Positions 1-7,772 of a stretch of 12,538 nucleotides of DNA are shown piece by piece. Source of the stretch: Candidatus Sodaliphilus fimicaballi (GTDB lineage Bacteria; Bacteroidota; Bacteroidia; Bacteroidales; Muribaculaceae); contig JAGHTV010000175.1 of assembly GCA_018065165.1 (NCBI GenBank), forward strand, positions 1 to 12,538. The letters run 5' to 3'. How positions within the stretch are numbered: position 1 is the stretch's first letter; every line of letters starts with the position of its first letter. The position numbers were made by a program, and so were the translations under genes. The notes beneath the pieces were generated by a model. The model was not told the DNA's origin. It was given only the letters and a program-made list of their open reading frames with translations, and made no database searches.

Positions 1-24
1 ATATCATATAATTGGAAATGATAT
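1..24. repeat. 7-bp inverted repeat at window edge
   Basis: ATATCAT at 1-7 is repeated inverted as ATGATAT at 18-24, with a 10-nt spacer. It lies just upstream of the priA promoter. It could be part of a terminator of an upstream gene outside the window or a binding site. It is AT-rich and short, so it may be chance. Confidence 0.25.
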
Positions 25-33
25 CTGGTAAAG

Positions 34-65
34 TTTGGCGAGTTCGCAAATATTCGCTATATTTG
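34..65 (+). promoter_or_regulatory. Bacteroidetes-type promoter of priA
   Basis: TTTG at 34-37 is followed after 20 nt by TATATTTG at 58-65. This matches the Bacteroidetes primary-sigma consensus of a -33 TTTG box and a -7 TAnnTTTG box, normally about 19 nt apart. Transcription would start near 70-72, leaving a leader of about 20 nt before the ATG at 93, with no obvious Shine-Dalgarno sequence, as usual in this phylum. Confidence 0.75.
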
Positions 66-92
66 TAGGAAATATAAACACGCGTAAAAGCT

Positions 93-2558
93 ATGCCACA
101 ATTTGCTGAAGTATTGTTGCCGCTGTCGATACAGGGCAGTTACACCTACCACATTCCACCCACGATGGTGTTGAGTGTGGGTAGTCGTGTGCTGGTACCC
201 TTTGGCCGCAAGAAGATTTACACAGCGATTGTGTCGATGCTACACGACATCGCCCCCAAGGGATATGAGGTGAAGGACATATTGAGTGTGCTTGACCCCT
301 ACCCCATCGTGCGTCACCCGCAACTCAAGTTTTGGGACTGGCTGTCGGACTACTACCTGTGTACGCCAGGTGAGGTGTACAAGGCCGCTGTGCCATCAGG
401 GCTCAAGGTTGAGAGCGAGACATTTATCAGTCCAAACCCCGACTTTGAAGAGGAAGTTCCCGGAACACTGAGCGACAAAGAAAAAGTGGTGCTTGACTTC
501 ACGACTCAAAGAGGTCGCATCCAGATAGCCGACATAAGCAATGCCACAGGATTCAAGAATGTTGAGGGCGTTGTGAGCAAGTTGCTGGATATGGGTGCAA
601 TACATGTGAGCGAGCGTGTGGTTGACAACTATCGACCGCGTACCGAGGCGTGCGTGACGCTGACCATTGACCAGAACGACGACGAAGCGTTGAACCGATT
701 CTTTGACGAGGTGAAGCGTGCTCGCAAGCAAGAGCAACTCATACTTGCCTACCTGGACATGTCGCACTGGATGAGCAAGGGTAAGAAACCACTGGAGGTG
801 ACTAAGGAGTCTCTGCTCAAGCGTGCTGGTGTGAGCGCGGCAGTGTTGAGTGCCGCTGTTGCACGAGGCATATTCTCGATATACAAAAAGGAGATAAACC
901 GCTTTGACACGCTTGCCGACAACCTCATTAACCCGCCAACACTCACCGAAGAGCAAAAACGAGCCTACGGCGAGATACACCGCTCGTTTATCGACAAGGA
1001 TATCACACTGCTGCATGGCGTTACATCTAGCGGCAAGACATCAATATACATGCACCTCATCAAGGATGTACTGGAGCAAGGCAAGCAAGCACTATATCTA
1101 GTTCCTGAGATTGCACTCACCACGCAGTTGACTCGCCGCCTGAAGGCAGTGTTTGGCAACAAGCTGCTCATATATCACTCAAAGTTCAGCGACAACGAAC
1201 GCGTAGACATATGGCGCAAGCTACTGCTGAGCAATGAACCGTGCGTAGTCATAGGCGTGCGTTCGTCGGTATTCCTCCCCTTCAGCAAGTTGGGCATCAT
1301 CATAGTTGATGAGGAGCACGACAGCAGTTACAAGCAACAGGATCCCGCCCCCCGCTACAACGGTCGTAACGCTGCCATAATACTGGCAAGCATGCACGGA
1401 GCCAAGACGCTGCTAGGCTCGGCAACACCAGCCATTGAGGTATATTACCGTGCCCAGAAGGGGCAATATGGATTTGTGGAGCTGCTGACACGCTATGAGG
1501 GCATCCAGATGCCCGAGGTGAAAGTAATTGACACCAAGGTGGCCCGCAAGAAGCACGAGATGCGCGGAATGTTCTCGGGCGAACTGGTGTATGACTGCGG
1601 CAAGGCATTGACTAACGGCGAGCAGGTAATCCTGTTCCAGAATCGTCGTGGATATGCCCCAATGGTGCGTTGCAAGGAGTGTGGCGTAGTACCTCAGTGC
1701 GAGAATTGCGATGTATCGCTCACCTATCACAAGCACACACGCAGCCTCTCGTGCCACTACTGTGGTTTCCCGATGACACTGAACGACCTGTGCCCGGCGT
1801 GTGGACTGCCAGGCATACAAGTAGTGGGATATGGCACCGAACCCATCGAAGACGACATAGACAAGGTGTTCCCCGACGAGAAGATATCTCGCATGGACCT
1901 GGACACTACACGCAGCAAGGCGGCATACGACCGCATAATCGACGAGTTCTCGGCCCATAAGACCAACATACTAGTGGGAACCCAAATGGTGACCAAGGGA
2001 CTCGACTTTGACGGTGTGAGCATAGTGGGCATACTTAATGCCGACACGATGATACGCTTCCCCGACTTCCGCTCGCACGAGCGTGCCTTTGACATGATGG
2101 AGCAAGTGGCAGGTCGTGCCGGACGCGCACACAAGCAAGGACATGTGGTGATACAGACCAGCGAACCCGACCACCCCGTGATAGGCTATGTAAAGAACCA
2201 CGACTATAAGGGATTCTACGAGGAAGAATTGGCCGAGCGAGAGCAATTCATGTACCCTCCATTTAGCCGCATTATCAACATATACCTGAAGCATCGTGAC
2301 AATGGCGTGTGCATGGAGATGGCAGTGCGACTGAGCAATATGCTACGTCAGGTGTTTGGTCAACGTGTGCTGGGCCCCGAGGCACCTCTTGTGGGTCGTG
2401 TGCAGAACATGTTCATACAGCAGATAGTGCTGAAAATGGAGATGCAGGCATCTATGCCCAAGGTCAAGAAGATATTGCGAGATACCTATGAACGCATGGT
2501 GGCAGCCGACTCTCGCATGAAGAGCGTGCGTCTGTATTATGATGTAGATCCAGTATAA
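93..2558 (+). CDS. priA: Primosomal protein N' (replication restart helicase PriA)
   Basis: This is the 3'-to-5' superfamily 2 DNA helicase that recognises stalled forks and D-loops and starts reloading of the replicative helicase. It has 821 residues; E. coli PriA has 732, and longer forms are normal in Bacteroidetes. The N-terminal 3'-end-binding domain (about 1-105) opens with a typical MPQFAEVLLP. A winged-helix region follows. The helicase core has Walker A GVTSSGKTS at 309-317 and a DEEH box at 406-409. Eight cysteines in CxxC pairs (527/530, 536/539, 554/557, 567/570) form the two-zinc module. Motif V (GTQMVTKGLDF) and motif VI (QVAGRAGR) follow, and then the C-terminal domain. All motifs are intact. 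The start at 93 fits the promoter at 34-65. The gene ends in TAA and converges on the dipeptidase gene. No other primosome gene is adjacent. Confidence 0.97.
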   Translation: MPQFAEVLLPLSIQGSYTYHIPPTMVLSVGSRVLVPFGRKKIYTAIVSMLHDIAPKGYEVKDILSVLDPYPIVRHPQLKFWDWLSDYYLCTPGEVYKAAVPSGLKVESETFISPNPDFEEEVPGTLSDKEKVVLDFTTQRGRIQIADISNATGFKNVEGVVSKLLDMGAIHVSERVVDNYRPRTEACVTLTIDQNDDEALNRFFDEVKRARKQEQLILAYLDMSHWMSKGKKPLEVTKESLLKRAGVSAAVLSAAVARGIFSIYKKEINRFDTLADNLINPPTLTEEQKRAYGEIHRSFIDKDITLLHGVTSSGKTSIYMHLIKDVLEQGKQALYLVPEIALTTQLTRRLKAVFGNKLLIYHSKFSDNERVDIWRKLLLSNEPCVVIGVRSSVFLPFSKLGIIIVDEEHDSSYKQQDPAPRYNGRNAAIILASMHGAKTLLGSATPAIEVYYRAQKGQYGFVELLTRYEGIQMPEVKVIDTKVARKKHEMRGMFSGELVYDCGKALTNGEQVILFQNRRGYAPMVRCKECGVVPQCENCDVSLTYHKHTRSLSCHYCGFPMTLNDLCPACGLPGIQVVGYGTEPIEDDIDKVFPDEKISRMDLDTTRSKAAYDRIIDEFSAHKTNILVGTQMVTKGLDFDGVSIVGILNADTMIRFPDFRSHERAFDMMEQVAGRAGRAHKQGHVVIQTSEPDHPVIGYVKNHDYKGFYEEELAEREQFMYPPFSRIINIYLKHRDNGVCMEMAVRLSNMLRQVFGQRVLGPEAPLVGRVQNMFIQQIVLKMEMQASMPKVKKILRDTYERMVAADSRMKSVRLYYDVDPV

Positions 2559-2570
2559 CTAATAACGAAA

Positions 2571-2584
2571 CGCCCCAGCGGGGC
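2571..2584. terminator. GC-rich hairpin after priA, possible terminator
   Basis: GCCCC (2572-2576), loop AGC, GGGGC (2580-2584) form a perfect 5-bp GC stem 13 nt after the priA stop. On the + strand no T-tract follows, so it is not a canonical intrinsic terminator for priA. On the - strand the tail (GTTTCGTTATT) is moderately T-rich, so it could also stop transcripts from the convergent dipeptidase operon. Confidence 0.4.
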
Positions 2585-2614
2585 TACTAAACGCTCGCGG
2601 AGCTCGCTACGAAA
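2583..2614. repeat. Near-direct 9-mer repeat with GCTCGC doublet
   Basis: GCTACTAAA (2583-2591) and GCTACGAAA (2606-2614) differ at one base. Between them and overlapping the second, GCTCGC occurs twice (2593-2598 and 2602-2607), and GCTC-GCG-GAGC (2593-2603) can pair. With the preceding hairpin this makes a compact structured block of about 45 bp that could be a dispersed intergenic repeat. A genome-wide search would be needed to show that. Confidence 0.4.
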
Positions 2615-2658
2615 GCATAAAACAGAAAACGAAAACGACGGGGCTTGTAGTATATAAC

Positions 2659-2714
2659 TCGATATTTCGATACTTCGATACTTCGACACTTCGAAATTTC
2701 GATATTTCGAATTA
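2659..2714. repeat. Tandem array of 8-bp units, consensus TCGATACT
   Basis: Seven consecutive 8-bp units run without a break in phase. TCGA is kept in all seven, and the other four bases vary (ATTT-, ACT-, ACACT- and AATT-like endings). Units 2 and 3 are identical, and units 1 and 6 are identical. Units 5-6 include the 12-bp palindrome TCGAAATTTCGA. The array lies in the gap between the convergent priA and dipeptidase genes. No coding sense is visible. Confidence 0.9.
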
Positions 2715-2747
2715 TTGATCAGCTGTTAAATGATAATCCTTGAGTCT

Positions 2748-2787
2748 ATTAACCCTTTAACCTATTAACCTTTTAACCCATTAACCC
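2748..2787. repeat. Tandem array of 8-bp units, consensus WTTAACCY
   Basis: Five consecutive 8-bp units start at 2748, 2756, 2764, 2772 and 2780. All keep TTAACC. The first base alternates between A and T, and the last is C or T. A sixth, degenerate unit runs into the stop codon of the dipeptidase gene at 2789-2791. The sequence is unrelated to the array at 2659-2714 but has the same period. Confidence 0.9.
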
Positions 2788-2788
2788 C

Positions 2789-3460
2789 TTAAAAATTGAG
2801 CAACTTGATGTGGGCACGGGTATACTTCATATCGTAGCGGGTGAAGTGCCACCATTCACGGCTATAGGTCCTAAATCCATTATCGGTAAGTACTTTCCTT
2901 AACAGCATGCGGTTTTTGCGTGCCTGCTCGGTTATGCGTCCTCGCTTCACAAGCTGTGCCTCGTTAGTGATGTGAGCATCGGTAGAGAAGGTGTCAAACG
3001 GTGTGCCCATATCGACTGGCACCCCTTTATATGTGAGTGCTATATCCACTGCAATGCCATAGTTGTGCGGTCCGCCACGATGTGGGCGTGCAACATATTT
3101 CTCGTTAGGCGTACCCTTCACGGCTTGCCACATGATGCGTTGTACGCTCACCGGACGGGCGGCATCATAGATGATGAAGCTGTAGTTGGGGTCGACCTTC
3201 TTGAGTTGCTTGAGAGCCGCCTTAAGGGCCATAGCAGCCGAGGGATGAAGGTAGGCTGTCTTGAAAGTGCCATACATATTGCGATGAACAAAATTGTCGG
3301 TAGTAGCATACTTAAGATTGACCGATATCGACGGGTCGATAGTTGCTACATTCACAAGATTGTATCGCTTGATGCTGGCATTAAAATCAGCAGTTTGTGC
3401 CTGTAGCAAAAAGGCACAAACTGCAAATATAATGGTTTGAAATATTTTCATAGGTAGCAT
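2789..3460 (-). CDS. D-alanyl-D-alanine dipeptidase, VanX/DdpX type (peptidase M15D)
   Basis: Predicted zinc dipeptidase that hydrolyses free D-Ala-D-Ala; 223 residues, close to VanX and DdpX (about 190-200) plus an export signal. Numbering from the 3460 start, zinc ligands are His132 and Asp139 (in PHNYGIAVDI) and His205. Glu202 in EWWHF is the expected catalytic base, and Arg102 in DAARP matches the conserved substrate-binding arginine. A hydrophobic N-terminus (residues 6-20) looks like a Sec signal, so the enzyme is probably periplasmic. The only nearby Cys (15) is in a poor lipobox. The start ATG overlaps the stop of the upstream penicillin-binding protein gene (TAATG), implying translational coupling. 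A second in-frame ATG at 3451 (MKIFQ) gives a more standard signal peptide and may be the true start. No vanH or vanA partner is nearby, so recycling of cell-wall dipeptide is likelier than glycopeptide resistance. Confidence 0.9.
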   Translation of the reverse strand: MLPMKIFQTIIFAVCAFLLQAQTADFNASIKRYNLVNVATIDPSISVNLKYATTDNFVHRNMYGTFKTAYLHPSAAMALKAALKQLKKVDPNYSFIIYDAARPVSVQRIMWQAVKGTPNEKYVARPHRGGPHNYGIAVDIALTYKGVPVDMGTPFDTFSTDAHITNEAQLVKRGRITEQARKNRMLLRKVLTDNGFRTYSREWWHFTRYDMKYTRAHIKLLNF

Positions 3461-5820
3461 TAGTCAAATACGCCCTCAAATGCCTGAGAATCGTCGCCAC
3501 CGCCATCGGCAGCTCCGCCACCACCTCCACCAACAAAGATCTCGCCGGCGCAAGCACTGTAGCCATCGGGGAACTTGAACTTAGCACTAGTGCTATAGGG
3601 CAAAGAAGCGTCCTTGTAGACTTGTTGCATATACATACCATAGATAGGAGCCGAGACTGTACCGCCGACACCAACATTGCGTATGTAGCGTTCTTCACCA
3701 CCCATCCATACACCAGTCACGAGTTCGGGAGTGAAGCCCATAAACCAACCGTCACTGTTGTCATTGGTAGTACCGGTCTTACCACAAGTCTGTGCACCGC
3801 CCAGGTAGCCCTTGATGCTGGCACCAGTACCGTGGTCGACAACGTTCATCATCATATCTACCATCTTGTAGTGACTGTCCTCGCTCATAACCTGAGTTTG
3901 TTGTGGAGTAAACTCGGCAATCACATTGCCACGGTTATCGCAAATGCGGCTTACGTAGATGGGCTCAACGCGCATACCGCCATTGGCAAAGGCAGAGTAG
4001 GCAGCAACCATCTCGCGCAGCGAAACCTCACAAGCGCCAAGGCTAAGTGCAGGAGTCTCTTCAAGATGGGCAGTAATGCCAAATGTATGCATCCAGCGAG
4101 CCAACTCAGAGGGTGGGAATACGAACTCACCGCGTTCCTCAATCCAGTTGGGAGATGTACCCTTCATGAAGCCAGCCGATACTGAGTTGATAGAACTTGT
4201 GAGTGCCGACTTCAATGACATTGTGCCACCTACACCCTTAGGAGTCCAAACGGTGTTGTACCACTTGACAGCAGGTTGTCCGCCAGGACGAACCGAACAG
4301 GGAGTGAGTCCACCATTCTCGATAGCATAAGAGTAGACATAGGGCTTAACGGTTGAACCAATCTGGCGACGACCTGTTGAAACCATATCATACTTGAAGA
4401 AGCGGAAGTCTGGACCACCTACATAGGCCTTAACATAGCCTGTGGTGGGATCCATTGACATAATAGCCGCACGCATAAATGCCTTAGAATAGAGCATTGA
4501 ATCGAGAGGAGTCATATTAGTGACAAAGTCGCCATCGTAACTGAACAGGTGCACATCGGTGGGTGTGTTGAAGTTGTTCATAATCTCGTCCTCGCTCAAC
4601 CCCTGCTCCTTGAGGGCATTGTAACGGGCTGTCTGGCGAATGGCCAGACGGATGAGCTTAGCCTTAAGCTTGGCATCGGCTGTATAGGGATTCTTCTTAT
4701 TCTTAGTGAACTTCTTGAGCTGAGTGCGAAGAGCATTCTCGGCATACTCCTGCATATGGGCATCGATGGTAGTATAGATCTTGAGACCATCGGTGTAGAT
4801 GTCGTAGTTAGTGCCATCGGCCTTCTGGTTCTTCTCGCACCAGCCAAACAGCGGATTAACCTCCCATGCGATAGAGTCGTCGACAAACTGCTGCTGGTTC
4901 CACTTGCTATAGTTCTTACGCTCGGGCTTCTTAGCAGTCATGACACGACGCAACTCCTCACGGAAGTAGGGAGCCATACCGTCGTTGTGGTCAACCTTGT
5001 GATAGCTGAGTGTGAGAGGTTGATTCTTGAGAGTCGAACAATCGGCAGCAGTGAGATAGCCAGCCTTCTCCATCAGGTCGAGAACCACATTGCGACGTTC
5101 ACGAGTACGCTCGGGATAACGAATGGGGTTGTAATAAGATGGATTCTTACACATACCTACCAGAGTTGCAGCCTCAACGACATTGAGCTGAGCGGGTTCC
5201 TTGCCAAAGTAAACAAACGAAGCCGTCTTGATACCAACTGCGTTGTTGAGGAAGTCAAACTGGTTGAAGTACATCTTTATAATCTCGTCCTTGGTATAGT
5301 AGCGCTCGAGCTTGACAGCGATAATCCACTCGATAGGCTTCTGAAAGGCACGCTCAATGATGTTGCTCGACTCGGGCGAATAAAGCTGCTTAGCAAGCTG
5401 TTGAGTGATTGTACTACCACCACCAGCACTGCGGTTACCCATAATGATGCGCTTAACCAGTGTGCGGCCCAAGGCACGCATATCGATACCGCTGTGGCTG
5501 TAAAAGCGTACATCCTCGGTAGCGACGAGAGCCTCACGCAGGTAGGGAGACAGTTGGTCGAAATCGACATAAACGCGGTTGCCCTTGCTGCGATAGTAGC
5601 GACCCATCTCCTCGCCACCAGCCGCATAGATTGTAGAAGCGAACTTGTCGGTGGGATTCTTGAGTTGGTCAATCTCGGGGGTATAACCTATTACACCATT
5701 GTAAATGAGAATAATAACGAGCAGCACAGAACCCATAATTGCACCAAAGGCAATCCACATCTTCTTAGCGATAGATGCATGGAGGACAGCTCGCGAAACT
5801 TTGTTCTTCTTAATATTCAT
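3460..5820 (-). CDS. Class A penicillin-binding protein 1A (bifunctional transglycosylase/transpeptidase)
   Basis: Inner-membrane enzyme that polymerises lipid II into glycan strands and cross-links the stem peptides in the periplasm; 786 residues, normal for the family. Order: short basic cytoplasmic tail; one transmembrane segment (about 22-45); GT51 transglycosylase domain with catalytic Glu102 in EDVRFYSHSG and GGSTITQQLAK at 134-144; then the transpeptidase domain with the active-site serine in STVK (Ser489, Lys492), SIN at 543-545 and KTGT at 681-684. All catalytic motifs are present. The C-terminus ends in a Gly-rich acidic tail (a run of six Gly, then GGGDD) that looks flexible. It is first in an operon with the D-Ala-D-Ala dipeptidase, with a 1-nt overlap. 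Its own promoter is likely at 5887-5918. The start at 5820 gives a typical MNIKK N-terminus. Confidence 0.96.
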   Translation of the reverse strand: MNIKKNKVSRAVLHASIAKKMWIAFGAIMGSVLLVIILIYNGVIGYTPEIDQLKNPTDKFASTIYAAGGEEMGRYYRSKGNRVYVDFDQLSPYLREALVATEDVRFYSHSGIDMRALGRTLVKRIIMGNRSAGGGSTITQQLAKQLYSPESSNIIERAFQKPIEWIIAVKLERYYTKDEIIKMYFNQFDFLNNAVGIKTASFVYFGKEPAQLNVVEAATLVGMCKNPSYYNPIRYPERTRERRNVVLDLMEKAGYLTAADCSTLKNQPLTLSYHKVDHNDGMAPYFREELRRVMTAKKPERKNYSKWNQQQFVDDSIAWEVNPLFGWCEKNQKADGTNYDIYTDGLKIYTTIDAHMQEYAENALRTQLKKFTKNKKNPYTADAKLKAKLIRLAIRQTARYNALKEQGLSEDEIMNNFNTPTDVHLFSYDGDFVTNMTPLDSMLYSKAFMRAAIMSMDPTTGYVKAYVGGPDFRFFKYDMVSTGRRQIGSTVKPYVYSYAIENGGLTPCSVRPGGQPAVKWYNTVWTPKGVGGTMSLKSALTSSINSVSAGFMKGTSPNWIEERGEFVFPPSELARWMHTFGITAHLEETPALSLGACEVSLREMVAAYSAFANGGMRVEPIYVSRICDNRGNVIAEFTPQQTQVMSEDSHYKMVDMMMNVVDHGTGASIKGYLGGAQTCGKTGTTNDNSDGWFMGFTPELVTGVWMGGEERYIRNVGVGGTVSAPIYGMYMQQVYKDASLPYSTSAKFKFPDGYSACAGEIFVGGGGGGAADGGGDDSQAFEGVFD

Positions 5821-5886
5821 AGTTGCATTATTATCAAGTTGCTGTGGCGTGGTGCACTAAAGAGCGTAACACACCTATACAAGATG

Positions 5887-5918
5887 CAAAATTACAATTA
5901 AAAATCCTATATAGCAAG
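5887..5918 (-). promoter_or_regulatory. Probable promoter of the PBP1A-dipeptidase operon
   Basis: Read on the minus strand, TAATTTTG (5894-5887) matches the -7 consensus TAnnTTTG. CTTG (5918-5915), 20 nt upstream, matches three of four bases of the -33 TTTG box. The transcript would start near 5880, giving a leader of about 60 nt. Confidence 0.6.
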
Positions 5919-6000
5919 ATTTTGGGGCAATTTTCACTGATCTGTAAGACGCTACAACATAATTTCAGGTATTCTTGGTTGGCGTTTTAGGCTAATCTAA

Positions 6001-6035
6001 CAAAAAAGCACTACCGAGGTGATACGGTAGTGCTT
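6001..6035 (-). terminator. Intrinsic terminator of the RNase G gene
   Basis: A perfect 11-bp stem, 6006-6016 (AAGCACTACCG) pairing with 6025-6035, encloses an 8-nt loop. On the minus strand it is followed by a run of T (complement of the A-run at 6002-6007). It lies about 50 nt beyond the RNase G stop. This is the strongest terminator in the window and separates RNase G from the PBP operon. Confidence 0.9.
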
Positions 6036-6057
6036 GTGATTGATACTGTGCCCTGTG

Positions 6058-6070
6058 TCACACTGTGTGA
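6058..6070. repeat. Perfect 6-bp inverted repeat TCACAC-T-GTGTGA
   Basis: TCACAC (6058-6063) and GTGTGA (6065-6070) are exact inverse complements around one central base, between the RNase G stop and its terminator. It could be a protein site or simply part of the 3' untranslated region. The spacing does not match a CRP box. Confidence 0.35.
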
Positions 6071-6085
6071 GTAGAAGAATGGGCA

Positions 6086-7714
6086 TCAGTCTTTTTCCTT
6101 CTGGCTGCGCAGGCGTGCTTCTTTCTTGCTGCTTGCGCTGCTTGTGTCTTTTTCTTCTTTAAGATCGATTTCGTTATGCTGACGATCATACACCTTGTAT
6201 TCAAGATAGTTGAGCGACTGGTCGGGCAAGATCTTGAACTTGCGTCCGAACTCACGACGCCACTTGCTATACTCGCTGGTTAGCCAGCCTTTCTTGAGGT
6301 ATGCGTCAACAAAAGGATGGACATACATAATGAAGTTGTTCACATTGAGTGAATTGACAAGGTAATCAATCTTGTCTTTCAACCTATCGGTAAAAAGCAG
6401 AGAAGGCTGAACTTCGCCCTTACCTCCACACGAAGGGCAGGTTTCAGCGGTCACGATGTCGAGTGCTGGTCTTACACGCTGTCGTGTAATTTGCATAAGG
6501 CCAAACTTACTGAGGGGCAATATGTTGTGTCGTGCCCTATCCTTGGCCATCACCTCACGCATGTGCTCATAGAGTTGCTGGCGGTGCTCGCTCTTGGCCA
6601 TATCAATGAAGTCAATGACAATGATACCGCCCATGTCGCGCAATCGCAGTTGTCGAGCAATCTCCTCGGCGGCAAGCAGGTTGACATTGAGAGCGTTGCT
6701 CTCCTGGTCGGTCGAGCTCTTAGACCTGTTGCCAGAGTTGACATCGATGACGTGCAAAGCTTCAGTGCTTTCAACAATTATGTATGCTCCCGACCTGAAT
6801 GATACAGTCTTACCAAATGAAGACTTGATTTGCCTAGTAATGCTAAACTTATCGAAGATGGGCAAATCGTCGCTATACAGCTTGACGATATCACTGCGAT
6901 CGGGTGCTATTAGACTCACATAGTTGTGAATTTGGTCATAGACCTCGGCATCGTTCACATGAATGCTTTCAAAGTCAGGGTTGAAGAGGTCACGTATTTC
7001 GCCCACAGCGCGGCTCTCTTCCTCGTAAAGGAGCGTAGGAGGAGCGGCAAACTGGAACTTAGCGACAGTCTCTTCCCAAGTCTTGATGAGTACATTAAGT
7101 TCAGAGTTGAGCTCGGCAGCGCGTTTGTTTTGAGCCGAAGTGCGGATTATCACCCCAAAGTTCTTGGGTTTGATGCTCTCGATGAGTCGGCGCAGACGGG
7201 TTTTCTCGGCACCGTCCTTGATTTTTTGCGACACCGAAATCTTGTTGTTGAAAGGGATGAGGACAAGGAAGCGTCCTGTAAAACAAATTTCGGTAGTGAG
7301 TCGCGGTCCCTTAGTAGAAATGGGTTCTTTAGCTACCTGCACTATGAGTTCCATGCCTTGAGTCAAGACATCGTTCACAGCGCCGTGTTTGTCCAAGTCG
7401 GGCTCGAGCTTAAACTCTGAGATGCTCACGGGCGTCTTGCTCGTGTTCTCTCTAACCTTTTTAATGTACTTTGCATAAGATGTGAATTGTGAGCCTAAAT
7501 CAAGGTAATGAAGGAATGCGTCTTTCTCATAGCCGACATTGACAAATGCGGCATTGAGTCCTGGCATGAGTTTCTTTACCTTGGCAATGTAGAGGTTGCC
7601 CACAGCATAGGAAACATCGCGCGATTCCTGTTGCAACGTAACCAGTCGTCCGTCTTCGAGCAGAGCGGTGGATATGTTGGTGGGCGATACGTCAACTACT
7701 AGTTCACTTCTCAT
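6086..7714 (-). CDS. rng: Ribonuclease G / RNase E-G family endoribonuclease
   Basis: Endonuclease of the RNase E/G family that cuts single-stranded AU-rich RNA in rRNA maturation and mRNA decay; cytoplasmic. It has 542 residues; E. coli RNase G has 489. The N-terminus carries the RNase H-like fold with an inserted S1-like RNA-binding region (LMPGLNAAFVNVG, residues about 40-120). The magnesium-binding aspartates are Asp324 in VIDVNSG and Asp368 in VIDFIDM; their spacing of 44 closely matches the 43 of E. coli RNase E Asp303/Asp346. CPSCGG (Cys426, Cys429) is the zinc-link motif that joins dimers. The last 25 or so residues form a Lys/Glu/Ser-rich tail, likely disordered and possibly RNA-binding. 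There is no RNase E-type degradosome scaffold. It lies downstream of HU and a small basic-protein gene on the same strand. The start ATG at 7714 (MRSELVVDVSP) is typical of the family. Confidence 0.95.
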   Translation of the reverse strand: MRSELVVDVSPTNISTALLEDGRLVTLQQESRDVSYAVGNLYIAKVKKLMPGLNAAFVNVGYEKDAFLHYLDLGSQFTSYAKYIKKVRENTSKTPVSISEFKLEPDLDKHGAVNDVLTQGMELIVQVAKEPISTKGPRLTTEICFTGRFLVLIPFNNKISVSQKIKDGAEKTRLRRLIESIKPKNFGVIIRTSAQNKRAAELNSELNVLIKTWEETVAKFQFAAPPTLLYEEESRAVGEIRDLFNPDFESIHVNDAEVYDQIHNYVSLIAPDRSDIVKLYSDDLPIFDKFSITRQIKSSFGKTVSFRSGAYIIVESTEALHVIDVNSGNRSKSSTDQESNALNVNLLAAEEIARQLRLRDMGGIIVIDFIDMAKSEHRQQLYEHMREVMAKDRARHNILPLSKFGLMQITRQRVRPALDIVTAETCPSCGGKGEVQPSLLFTDRLKDKIDYLVNSLNVNNFIMYVHPFVDAYLKKGWLTSEYSKWRREFGRKFKILPDQSLNYLEYKVYDRQHNEIDLKEEKDTSSASSKKEARLRSQKEKD

Positions 7715-7747
7715 CGCAGAAGGGTTGGGTGTTAAAAATGTAGTAGA

Positions 7748-7768
7748 ACGCTCACTATATTAGAGCGT
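7748..7768 (-). promoter_or_regulatory. Leader hairpin upstream of RNase G
   Basis: ACGCTC (7748-7753) pairs with GAGCGT (7763-7768) across a 9-nt AT-rich loop, 34 nt before the RNase G start codon. It would form in the 5' untranslated RNA. RNase E of E. coli autoregulates through leader structures, so a similar role is possible here, but this is inference from position only. No consensus promoter is visible in this leader. Confidence 0.35.
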
Positions 7769-7772
7769 GGGG

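Noticed and set aside
396..1958. Long minus-strand frames (206 and 181 codons) opposite priA
   Set aside because: They are antisense shadows of priA, with His/Leu/Cys-rich composition and no motifs.
2659..2787. CRISPR array in the priA-dipeptidase gap
   Set aside because: Units are 8 bp and contiguous, without spacers, and no cas gene is present.
2789..3460. Part of a vancomycin-resistance cluster
   Set aside because: No vanH, vanA-type ligase or VanRS regulator is adjacent; the partner is an ordinary PBP1A.
4549..5901. A 450-codon open frame on the + strand, antisense to the PBP1A gene
   Set aside because: It lies opposite a clear PBP1A whose catalytic motifs are all present. Its protein is Leu/Ile/Val-rich without recognisable motifs, as expected from the mirror frame of a biased coding sequence, and it has no consensus promoter.
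6058..6070. CRP-type operator
   Set aside because: The half-sites are in the reverse order and wrongly spaced for TGTGA-N6-TCACA, and the site lies downstream of a gene, not in a promoter.
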